This document shows, piece after piece, positions 30,958-38,298 of a stretch of 40,210 bases of DNA. Positions within the stretch are counted from its first letter, which is position 1. Each line of letters begins with the position of its first letter. The position numbers and the translations under genes were made by a program. This DNA comes from an uncultured Collinsella sp. (GTDB taxonomy: Bacteria; Actinomycetota; Coriobacteriia; Coriobacteriales; Coriobacteriaceae), in assembly GCA_959602875.1 (NCBI GenBank), contig CAUGVQ010000006.1:1-40210 (forward strand), in the 5' to 3' direction. The notes beneath the pieces are model-generated. The model was not told the origin of the DNA, ran no database searches, and saw only the letters and a list, made by a program, of their open reading frames with translations.

Positions 30958-31797
30958 ATGTATCGCATCACCAAGCCCCTGAACCACAACGCCGTGCTCG
31001 CATTTGATACCGACGAGCAGCAGGAATACCTCGTGGTTGGCAAGGGCATCGGGTTCTCGCGCAAGCCGGGTGAGCGTGTGGACGGCTGGAGCAACGCGCC
31101 TTCGGTGCAGATGTATCGACTCTCCCAGAAAAACGGGGACCGTGGAACGGCGCGTGAGCTTGTTGAGCGCATCGACCCGACCGTGCTCGATGTCGCCGAA
31201 GGCATCTATGAAGATGCCTGTACGACCTTTGGGCGTGTGGACCAGAACATGCTGCTGCCACTTGCCGATCACTTAGCTTTTGCCGTAACGCGCGTGCGCG
31301 AGGGCGGGAGGCTGAACAACCCGCTCACCGAAGACATTCGAGCGCTGTTTCCCCAAGAGTTTGACGTTGCCGGACGCGGCGTGCGCGATCTCGAGCAACG
31401 CTGCGGGGTCGTCCTCGGGGATGATGAGACGGGGCTCATTGCCCTGCACGTTCACTCGGCCATCGACTCGAGCCATGTGGAGCAAACCATGCAGGTCGCC
31501 CAGCTCACACGCGCCTGCATCGACGCTGTAGGGCGCATCACCGGAACACAGATAGATGTGTCGTCGATGGATTACAACCGACTCATGACACACGTGAAAT
31601 ACATGGCGACGCGCATTTTGAACGAGGAGCGCCTCTCCATCGACGTGAACGACGCCATTCAATCGCGAGCGCCGGAGAGCTATCAAGCCGCCGCAGCGGT
31701 GTGTGCCGAGATGGAACGGCTGCTGGGTGCTACGGTAAGCGAGCTCGAGGTCGGCTACCTCGCCATGCACATCGCTCGCGTGACGGGCGTGCGGTAG
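30958..31797 (+). CDS. BglG/LicT/GlcT-type transcription antiterminator
   Basis: 279 residues. The RNA-binding CAT domain (about 1-57) shows KPLNHNAVLAFD, GKGIGFSRKPGE and VQMYRL. PRD1 (about 68-170) has conserved His105 (LADHLAF) and His164/166 (IALHVHSAI). PRD2 (about 172-279) has His in MTHVKYMATRI and in YLAMHIARV. The PRDs are phosphorylated by the PTS to set RNA binding. It follows the EIICBA gene by 99 bases, and a RAT site lies in that gene's leader, so this is a self-contained GlcT-like switch. Start ATG 30958 has GGAAAGG 6 bases upstream. Confidence 0.93.
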   Translation: MYRITKPLNHNAVLAFDTDEQQEYLVVGKGIGFSRKPGERVDGWSNAPSVQMYRLSQKNGDRGTARELVERIDPTVLDVAEGIYEDACTTFGRVDQNMLLPLADHLAFAVTRVREGGRLNNPLTEDIRALFPQEFDVAGRGVRDLEQRCGVVLGDDETGLIALHVHSAIDSSHVEQTMQVAQLTRACIDAVGRITGTQIDVSSMDYNRLMTHVKYMATRILNEERLSIDVNDAIQSRAPESYQAAAAVCAEMERLLGATVSELEVGYLAMHIARVTGVR

Positions 31798-31821
31798 GGC
31801 ACCCGGCAAACCTCCCAAGGG

Positions 31822-31898
31822 GCGGCGCGGAGCTTCCTCTGGGCGCTGTCCTCGGCGCTTTGCGTCCGCGGAGGCGCCCTCCGGTAGCTTCGCGCCGC
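31822..31898. terminator. Large hairpin between antiterminator gene and proC
   Basis: GCGGCGCGGAGCT (31822-31834) pairs with AGCTTCGCGCCGC (31886-31898) over 13 positions with one G-U pair, closing a 51-base loop. It lies between convergent genes. There is no T-run, so termination is only suggested by position. Confidence 0.4.
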
Positions 31899-31958
31899 TG
31901 CAAAAGGCTCCTCGCCGTGAAACTTCTCGTCAGCCGACAGAGCTGTCTCTGGAACCCG

Positions 31959-32750
31959 TTAGTCCTCGATGGCGTCGATCGCTTGGATGAAAGCCGAGCG
32001 CAGACCGGCTTGTTCGAGCGCGGCAACGCCCTTGATGGTTGTGCCGCCGGGCGAGCATACGGCATCCTTCATGGCACCGGGATGCTGGCCGGATTCGAGC
32101 TGCAGCTTGGCGGTACCCGCAACCATCTGGCTCACCATGCGGTAGGCATCCGCACGCGGGATCCCGTGCTTGACCGCCGCATCGCCCAGCGCCTCAATCA
32201 CCATCGCAATGAACGCAGGACCGCACCCGCCGACGGTGCCGGCAACGGAAAGCAAGCGACTCTCGACCTCGACCACCGTGCCGAGCGCATCGAGGAGCGC
32301 GCGTACGAGCTCATAGTCAGCGTCAGCCAACGTATGGGTCCGCTCGCAAGCGATAACACCTTCGCAGATAGAAACGGGCGTATTGGGAACGGTCGAGATG
32401 TGGCGGGTGCCGGGCAGGAGCGCTTCGTAGCGCGCGCAATCCCAACCCGCCGCCACCGAGAGAATGACCTTATCTGCGAGACGCACCGCAAGCGGAGTCA
32501 ACACTTCATCGATCAGATGGGGCTTGATGGCAACGACCACCACGTCTACGGCATCGATAAGCTCCGCCGCGTTCCGGCAGGCGTTCATGCCGCGCGCCGC
32601 CGTGCGTTCGCAGAGCGCCCCGCAGCGGTTGGCGCAGGCATACAGATGCGCCGGCAGGACCGTGCCGGCGGCAATCCAACCGTCCGCCATGGCACTCGCC
32701 ATGTTGCCAAAACCAATAAAACCGATCTTACAATCGCCTGCGTTCAACAT
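31959..32750 (-). CDS. proC: Pyrroline-5-carboxylate reductase
   Basis: 263 residues, normal length. The NAD(P) site KIGFIGFGNMASAMADG is at the N-terminus. Next come AIKPHLIDEVL, TPVSICEGV, and the family signature GGCGPAFIAMVIEALGDAAVKHG with SPGGTTIKGVAALEQAG. It makes proline from pyrroline-5-carboxylate in the cytoplasm. Start ATG 32750 has GGGGAG upstream. It lies 26 bases after glyA and is the last gene of that operon. Confidence 0.96.
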   Translation of the reverse strand: MLNAGDCKIGFIGFGNMASAMADGWIAAGTVLPAHLYACANRCGALCERTAARGMNACRNAAELIDAVDVVVVAIKPHLIDEVLTPLAVRLADKVILSVAAGWDCARYEALLPGTRHISTVPNTPVSICEGVIACERTHTLADADYELVRALLDALGTVVEVESRLLSVAGTVGGCGPAFIAMVIEALGDAAVKHGIPRADAYRMVSQMVAGTAKLQLESGQHPGAMKDAVCSPGGTTIKGVAALEQAGLRSAFIQAIDAIED

Positions 32751-32776
32751 TTCTCTCTCCCCTCGCGCGGAAGCGT

Positions 32777-34027
32777 CTACATTTCTGGATAGAGCGGGTG
32801 CGCCGCCAGAAGCTCGTCGACCCGTACGCGGACCGCCGCCTGCGCGTGCTCGTCGCCCGCACCAAAAACCGCGCGTGCGATAAGCCCGCCGATCTCGCGG
32901 AACTCGTCCTCGCTGAACCCGCGCGTGGTTCCCGCGGCGGAGCCCACGCGAATGCCGCTTGTCTTGGTGGGCGGCAGCGGATCGTTCGGGATGGCGTTCT
33001 TGTTGACCGTAAGGCCGCAGGCATCGAGCAGAAGCTCGGCATCGTGCCCATTCACGCCCGAAGCGGTAAGGTCCACGAGGCAGAGATGGTTGTCCGTCCC
33101 GCCGGACACAAGGCGCAACCCACCTGCGACCAGCCCCTCGCCAAGCGCAGCGGCGTTTTTGACCACATGCGCGATATAGTCGGCAAACTCCGGTGTGGCT
33201 GCCTCGGCAAAACACGCCGCCTTGCCCGCAATCACGTGCATGAGCGGGCCTCCCTGCGTGCCTGGGAACACCGCCTTGTCGATGGCTCGTGCGAGCTCGG
33301 CGTCGTTGGTGAGGATGAGGCCGCCGCGCGGACCGCGCAGCGTCTTATGCGTGGTTGTGGTCACCACATCGGCATGCGGGAAGGGCGAAGGGTGCGCGCC
33401 TGTTGCCACCAGACCGGCGATGTGAGCCATGTCTACCATGAGGCGCGCGCCGACGCCGCGGGCGATGGCGGCGAGACGCTCGAAATCAATCGTACGCGGG
33501 TAGGCGGAGGCGCCGCCGACGATGAGCTTGGGGTACTCGGCTGCGGCCAGAGCCTCGAGGCCGTCGTAGTCGATGGTCTCCGTCGCCGGGTCGAGCCCAT
33601 AGGAGACAAAGCGATAGAGCTTGCCGGAGAAGTTGACCGACGAGCCGTGCGTCAAGTGCCCGCCCTGGTCGAGACGCATGCCAATCACCGTATCGCCCGG
33701 CTCCAGCAACGCCGTGTAGGCGGCGAGGTTGGCGTTGGCGCCCGAATGGGGCTGCACGTTGGCAAAGGCGCACCCAAACAGCGCGCACGCACGGCTACGG
33801 GCGAGGTCCTCGACCACGTCCACGCGCTCGCACCCGCCGTAATACCGATGCCCCGGATACCCCTCGGCATATTTATTGGTGAGGACGCTTCCCACCGCCT
33901 CGAGCACCGAACGAGACACGAAATTCTCCGACGCAATGAGCTCAATGGTCGCACGCTGCCGCGAAAGCTCGGCATCAAGAGCTGCGGCGAGCGCAGGATC
34001 GGTCTGGGCGAGATGTTCGAGTGCCAT
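32777..34027 (-). CDS. glyA: Serine hydroxymethyltransferase
   Basis: 416 residues, normal length. It interconverts serine and glycine and supplies methylene-THF. Visible motifs are IELIASENFVS, TNKYAEGYPGHRYYGGC, QPHSGANAN, VDMAHIAGLVA and the PLP lysine Lys228 in TTTTHKTLRGPRGG. Start ATG 34027 has AAAGGGGG 5 bases upstream. It is preceded by a 68-residue membrane protein 23 bases away and followed by proC, probably one operon. No glycine or THF riboswitch is recognised upstream, only a nested hairpin. Confidence 0.97.
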   Translation of the reverse strand: MALEHLAQTDPALAAALDAELSRQRATIELIASENFVSRSVLEAVGSVLTNKYAEGYPGHRYYGGCERVDVVEDLARSRACALFGCAFANVQPHSGANANLAAYTALLEPGDTVIGMRLDQGGHLTHGSSVNFSGKLYRFVSYGLDPATETIDYDGLEALAAAEYPKLIVGGASAYPRTIDFERLAAIARGVGARLMVDMAHIAGLVATGAHPSPFPHADVVTTTTHKTLRGPRGGLILTNDAELARAIDKAVFPGTQGGPLMHVIAGKAACFAEAATPEFADYIAHVVKNAAALGEGLVAGGLRLVSGGTDNHLCLVDLTASGVNGHDAELLLDACGLTVNKNAIPNDPLPPTKTSGIRVGSAAGTTRGFSEDEFREIGGLIARAVFGAGDEHAQAAVRVRVDELLAAHPLYPEM

Positions 34028-34050
34028 GGAAACCCCCTTTAACGAAGGCG

Positions 34051-34257
34051 TCAGTCGTCGAGCCAGCGGCTGCGGCTGCCGTCGCTACGCGTGATGTTGA
34101 TGCGGATCTTGCCGAGCAACACAAGAACGAGCAGGACGATAAAGACGATGGGCAGCAGGCGAAGCGCGCCTACCACGAGGATGCCCAAAAACGAGAGAAC
34201 AAGCGAGATGACCGCCGCAATGGCGAGGATCGCGATGATAAGGGGAAGATACGACAT
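34051..34257 (-). CDS. Small two-helix membrane protein, unknown
   Basis: 68 residues. Two hydrophobic stretches (about 5-25 and 28-50) are followed by a short basic, polar tail (KIRINITRSDGSRSRWLDD). The start is ATG 34257, with AAAGGA 5 bases upstream; another ATG 6 bases earlier overlaps that site. It leads an apparent operon with glyA and proC. No function recognised. Confidence 0.65.
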   Translation of the reverse strand: MSYLPLIIAILAIAAVISLVLSFLGILVVGALRLLPIVFIVLLVLVLLGKIRINITRSDGSRSRWLDD

Positions 34258-34280
34258 GCGCATCCTTTCTGTTGAGAGCG

Positions 34281-34319
34281 CACGGGGCAGGGCGCGCATA
34301 TTCTGCGCGGTTCCCCGTG
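34281..34319 (-). promoter_or_regulatory. Nested hairpin in the glyA operon leader
   Basis: CACGGGG (34281-34287) pairs with CCCCGTG (34313-34319). Inside, CGCGCA (34293-34298) pairs with TGCGCG (34304-34309). Unequal 5- and 3-base bulges separate the stems. It lies 24 bases before the first start codon. Role unknown. Confidence 0.4.
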
Positions 34320-34340
34320 GACAGAGTTTAACCAGCATAC

Positions 34341-34373
34341 CAAAAGCGCCTCCGCCGCGAAGCGAAGGCGCTT
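34341..34373 (-). terminator. Terminator of the C45-type hydrolase gene
   Basis: The 8-bp stem AAGCGCCT (34344-34351) / AGGCGCTT (34366-34373) is followed by TTTTG on the minus strand, 44 bases after the hydrolase stop. Confidence 0.75.
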
Positions 34374-34416
34374 GCTAGAAACGTTTGGCTGAAGCGGCAC
34401 CGGCAGGGCAGCGAAC

Positions 34417-35550
34417 CTACGAGGCGAGGCTCACCTCGTAGGCGGGCTCGTCGTACTTGCCACCCATGATGATCGACGCGGTAAGGTCGTCGAGGTTGTA
34501 GACAACCGACCACTGGGTCTGGAAGACGCTGCCGTCGTCGCGAATCTGCACCTCGCGCGAGACGCTCTGGAGCAGGTCCATGGCCTCGTCCTCAGACAGC
34601 ACGCCGTCGGCGGCCGAGAGGGTCTCCATAAGCACCTGGTAGCGGTCCTGACCACCGCCAAAGTCGTACTCGCCGGGCGTGAGCAGGAAGTTCGTTGCCG
34701 CCTGATAGGTTACGCCCGCCTCACCGGAGAGCGCGCCCATGGTCGTTGCGTCGCCGGGCTCGAGGATGCTCATCTCGTCGCCGATGTACTCGACAATCAC
34801 CGAGGCGCCCGAGGCGTCCGCAATCTGGAAGTGGTAGCAGCTGTTGGCGCTCGAGTGCATGTCGTATTGACCGAGCAGTGCCACCGCCTCGTCCACCGTC
34901 GCGCAGCTGTCAAGCATCATGCGGATGGCGGTCGTGGTGGTGATATCGACCTTGTCGGTCTCTTGGTTGGTGGGCTCGGTGTCGATAAGCAGCACGCCCA
35001 CGGCAAGGCCGGCCTCGTTAACGCCGTCGAGCGGTGCGTAGGGCGCAGCAAGCGCCGTCAGACTCGAGATGAGGTCGTCGGGCATCTTGTCCTCCCCGTA
35101 GCCGAGAAAGCCAAGGTTCACCATGGACACGCTGGCGTAGCCGTCCGCCGGGTCCGTTCGCACGAGCATGCCGGGCGAGTACTCGAGGTCAAAATTGCGC
35201 CCAAAGATCGCGTCGCCCTCGGCCGTAGTGGCGTTAAAGGTCGAGCACGCAAGGTCGGGCAGGTCGATGGTGACCGGCAGGCCCTTCATAATGCGGTTTA
35301 CCACGAACTGGATAAGCTCGGCGTCGTTGGAAGCGCCGCCCTGCTCGATAAACGCATCGATACCGTAATCCCCGTCGTAGGTCATGGTGTAGAGCGGATA
35401 GTCGTCCACCTTCTCGATGGAACCGAGCGTCTTGAGCTCGTGGCCAAAGAGTGCGAACACCGCGACTGCAGCCACGACGACCACCGCGACGAGCGCGATG
35501 CCGATGCCTGCGAGCACCTTCTTTGCGCGGCTCATGGGTTTGCGCGCCAT
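34417..35550 (-). CDS. Membrane-anchored C45/C59-type linear amide hydrolase
   Basis: 377 residues. A basic N-tail and one anchor helix (about 11-36) precede an Ntn-hydrolase-like domain. LACSTFNATTAEGDAIFGRNFDLEY places Cys102 as nucleophile with the downstream GRN-D (Arg118, Asn119, Asp121). DGVNEAGLAVGVLL (Asn178) matches the NEAGL motif of acyl-CoA:6-APA acyltransferases and choloylglycine hydrolases. Substrates in the family include bile salts, acyl-homoserine lactones, N-acyl amides and penicillins; none can be chosen here. The nucleophile must be freed by cleavage before Cys102, which would also release the domain from the anchor. Start ATG 35550 has AAAGGAGG upstream. Confidence 0.82.
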   Translation of the reverse strand: MARKPMSRAKKVLAGIGIALVAVVVVAAVAVFALFGHELKTLGSIEKVDDYPLYTMTYDGDYGIDAFIEQGGASNDAELIQFVVNRIMKGLPVTIDLPDLACSTFNATTAEGDAIFGRNFDLEYSPGMLVRTDPADGYASVSMVNLGFLGYGEDKMPDDLISSLTALAAPYAPLDGVNEAGLAVGVLLIDTEPTNQETDKVDITTTTAIRMMLDSCATVDEAVALLGQYDMHSSANSCYHFQIADASGASVIVEYIGDEMSILEPGDATTMGALSGEAGVTYQAATNFLLTPGEYDFGGGQDRYQVLMETLSAADGVLSEDEAMDLLQSVSREVQIRDDGSVFQTQWSVVYNLDDLTASIIMGGKYDEPAYEVSLAS

Positions 35551-35647
35551 GCCGTACCTCCTTTGTCGTTGCAGCAAAGCGCGCGCTATCCTACCAGAAG
35601 GATGTAGGTAGTTGACAATTTCTATATTTTCGTCAACTTCTGGGCCG

Positions 35648-36457
35648 TCAGCTCGCATCTGCCGAAGATGCTTCTATGTCAAGGGGGACCATGCCGTCGA
35701 CCGCGGAATCGCTCCAAACCTGCACATGAGGGCTCCGACCGTTCCATGTCACCCGGTAGCTCCCTGCATAGCCCGGGCTGTAGGTATCGTCACAGGAAAA
35801 GCTCGCGATGCACTCGCCCGTCACGGAACCCGCGGGCACCAGGTAGACGTCACCCGAGCTGAGCAGCAGGAAGTGATGCTCGACGATAACGACGCGGTCC
35901 CCCGCCTCGCTCGGCTCGTCGGCCACGTAACCTTCGTCAACGGTAGCAAGCAGGAGCGCGAGGCCAACGAGGGGTACCATAACGAGCGCGGCGACAACAC
36001 CCGCGGCGTTGCGCTCGACCTCAACGGGGCGCGAAGCACGTGCGGAGCAACGCACCGCAGGGTCGGCAGAACAGCGCAGCGCAATCGAGATGCCGAGCAG
36101 GATCCAGGGGAGCAGGGCTATAAGGACAAGAAGCGTCATGCCAGCGCTTGCCACGACCACAGGGCCAAGCAGCAAGGGCGCGTCAAGTGGCCCCTCGGAA
36201 AGCATCTCAATAAGCGGCATCGCCACGCCCGCCGCGATGGCGGCGACCTCACAGGCAACCAAGACAATCGCAACCATCTGCAGCACGCGGCCGGCACGCA
36301 CGCGAGCGGAAGCACGGCGCAGCGCATCATCCGACGGGGCATTGTCCGTCGGCTGCCCCGCTGTTCGCTCCACCTGCTGCCCGGCCGGTCGCTCCGCTGG
36401 CTGTTCTGCGCGTTGCTCCGCCGGCTGTTCCGTTGATCGGCCCGTCGGTTTCTCCAC
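35648..36457 (-). CDS. Hypothetical three-helix membrane protein with PAEQ-type repeats
   Basis: 269 residues. The N-terminus (about 5-40) is low complexity, rich in Glu/Gln/Pro/Ala with repeats such as EQPAEQ, EQPAER and TAGQP. Three membrane segments (about 58-82, 97-128, 151-172) and an extracytoplasmic C-terminal domain (about 175-269, with Cys in ECIASFSCDD) follow. No family recognised. The start is GTG 36457, with GGGAGG 9 bases upstream; a TTG at 36490 lacks a site. It lies 97 bases ahead of the C45-type hydrolase on the same strand, and an inverted repeat GTTGAC-N15-GTCAAC (35611-35637) sits in that gap. Confidence 0.65.
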   Translation of the reverse strand: MEKPTGRSTEQPAEQRAEQPAERPAGQQVERTAGQPTDNAPSDDALRRASARVRAGRVLQMVAIVLVACEVAAIAAGVAMPLIEMLSEGPLDAPLLLGPVVVASAGMTLLVLIALLPWILLGISIALRCSADPAVRCSARASRPVEVERNAAGVVAALVMVPLVGLALLLATVDEGYVADEPSEAGDRVVIVEHHFLLLSSGDVYLVPAGSVTGECIASFSCDDTYSPGYAGSYRVTWNGRSPHVQVWSDSAVDGMVPLDIEASSADAS

Positions 36458-36546
36458 AGGTGACCGCCTCCCATAGAGCCGTACATACAACGTACGTTTC
36501 GGGGTATTCTAGCCGGTGGATATGACCCCAACGTGAAGGAGCATTC

Positions 36547-38061
36547 ATGACCGACACCCTCTCCAACCAGGTTTCTACCTTCAAGGACCTGCAACGCCAG
36601 ATCCGCCAGAAGCGCTACCTTATGAGTGTGCTCGAGTTTGATGGAGAGACCGTCGCTCCCGCAAATGGCGCCGCCGCGCGCGCCGAGGCGATGGGCTCGC
36701 TCGCGGGAGAGATGCACGAGCTGCTGACAAGCGAGGCTTCGGTCGAGCTCGTCTCTGCCCTGAAGGAGGGAGCCGTGGGCGGGGCGCTCGACTCCCAAAC
36801 CGCCGCGGAGCTCTGCGTCTTTGCGCGCGACCAGCGCGAGGCACGCGCCATTCCCACCGACGAGGAGGTTGCCTGGAGCCGCCTCACGAGCGAGGCAAAT
36901 GCCGTCTGGCACGACGCGAAGCAGGCGGACGATTGGGCATCCTTTGAGCCGTACGTCGAGCGCATCGTCGAGACACTCCGCCGACGCGCCGCCCAGCTCG
37001 ACCCCACGCGCAATGCCTACGACGTCCTGCTCGACCAATACGAGCGCGGCATGGACACCGCCGCCTACGATGCGTTCTTTGCGCAGGTGAAAGAAAGCGT
37101 CGTCCCGCTCGTGCGCGAGATCGCTGCTATGCCGGCACCCGAACTCCCCTTCCGCACGGCACCTGTTGCCCGCCCCGTCCAGCTCGCTTTGTCGCGCGAC
37201 TTGCTCGCGCTCGAGGGCCTCGACATGGCGGGATGCGCGCTCTCCGAGGTCGAGCATCCGTTCTCAGACGGATTTGCCCCCGGTGACGTCCGCGTGACGA
37301 CGCACATCTACGAGAACGACGCGCTATCCAACGTCTTCTCCATCCTGCACGAGGGTGGCCACGCCATCTACGAGCAGAATGTCGATCCGGCCTACGCCTG
37401 GACCTGCCTTGACGAGGGCACCTCGATGGGCATCCACGAGAGCCAGAGCCGCTTCTTTGAGAACATCATCGGCCGCTCCCGCGCCTTTGCCGGTCCGCTC
37501 CTTGGCGTGCTGCGCGCACACGCGCCCGAGGTCTACGGCGAGGTGACCGAGGACAATCTCTACCGCGCTGCCAACCTCGCCCACCCGCAGCTCATCCGCA
37601 TGGAGGCCGACGAGCTCACCTATCCGCTCCATATCATGGTGCGCTACGACATCGAGCGGGCGCTTTTTGTCGGAGAGGCCCGCGTGGCCGACATCCCGGC
37701 GCTCTGGCGCGACCTCATGAAGAGCTATCTGGGCGTGGACGTGCCCAACGACACCCTCGGCTGCCTGCAAGACACGCACTGGTCGGGCGGCAGCTTTGGC
37801 TACTTCCCAAGCTACGCCCTCGGCAGCGCCTACGGCGCCCAGTACGTTGACGCCATGACCCGCGCGGGTATTGACGTGGACGCGGCCTGTGCGGCGGGCG
37901 ACTTGGCGCCGGTGCGCGGCTGGCTTTGCGAGAACATCTGGCGCTGGGGCCGCTCCAAGGACGCCCCCGAGCTCATCCGCGACTCCTGCGGTGCGCCCTT
38001 TGATGCCACGTATTACTGCAATTACCTCGTGAAGAAGTTCACCAAGCTGTACGGTCTCTAG
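36547..38061 (+). CDS. Metallocarboxypeptidase, family M32
   Basis: 504 residues, usual length for Taq-type carboxypeptidases. The zinc site is intact: HEGGH at 268-272 followed by Glu298 in GIHESQSRFFEN. The family motifs RVTTHIYEND, RYDIERALF, LGCLQDTHWSGGSFGYFPSYALG and a C-terminal tyrosine-rich end are present. It removes C-terminal residues from peptides in the cytoplasm. Start ATG 36547 has AAGGAG upstream. The gene is alone, divergent from the three-helix membrane protein and convergent with phosphoketolase. Confidence 0.95.
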   Translation: MTDTLSNQVSTFKDLQRQIRQKRYLMSVLEFDGETVAPANGAAARAEAMGSLAGEMHELLTSEASVELVSALKEGAVGGALDSQTAAELCVFARDQREARAIPTDEEVAWSRLTSEANAVWHDAKQADDWASFEPYVERIVETLRRRAAQLDPTRNAYDVLLDQYERGMDTAAYDAFFAQVKESVVPLVREIAAMPAPELPFRTAPVARPVQLALSRDLLALEGLDMAGCALSEVEHPFSDGFAPGDVRVTTHIYENDALSNVFSILHEGGHAIYEQNVDPAYAWTCLDEGTSMGIHESQSRFFENIIGRSRAFAGPLLGVLRAHAPEVYGEVTEDNLYRAANLAHPQLIRMEADELTYPLHIMVRYDIERALFVGEARVADIPALWRDLMKSYLGVDVPNDTLGCLQDTHWSGGSFGYFPSYALGSAYGAQYVDAMTRAGIDVDAACAAGDLAPVRGWLCENIWRWGRSKDAPELIRDSCGAPFDATYYCNYLVKKFTKLYGL

Positions 38062-38079
38062 AAACTTGCGGCCACAACA

Positions 38080-38217
38080 GACTTAGTCATGGATTTTGGG
38101 CCATCTCTCGAGTAGCTAAGGCGTATCGACTGCTCGCCGCAAGTCATGTACCTGCGCAAATAAGAATGGGGCAATTGGGGTCTACTCACGAGGAGCACGT
38201 TTTGGCATGACTAAGTC
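38080..38217. repeat. 138-bp element bounded by 12-bp perfect inverted repeats
   Basis: GACTTAGTCATG (38080-38091) and CATGACTAAGTC (38206-38217) are perfect inverted copies, and the similarity continues outward with ACA/TGT. A second inverted repeat, GGAGCACG / CGTGCTCC, surrounds the right copy. There is no ORF inside. It could be a small non-autonomous element or a non-coding RNA; only one copy is in this window. Confidence 0.4.
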
Positions 38218-38242
38218 CTGTCGTGCTCCCATTTCAACCCAA

Positions 38243-38279
38243 AGCGCCGCCCGCTGATCCCATAACAGCGGGCGGCGCT
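38243..38279. terminator. Bidirectional terminator between M32 gene and phosphoketolase
   Basis: A perfect 14-bp stem AGCGCCGCCCGCTG / CAGCGGGCGGCGCT has a 9-base loop. CTTCATTTTT follows on the plus strand, and TTTGGGTT on the minus strand. Confidence 0.85.
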
Positions 38280-38298
38280 CTTCATTTTTCCGGGTCGT

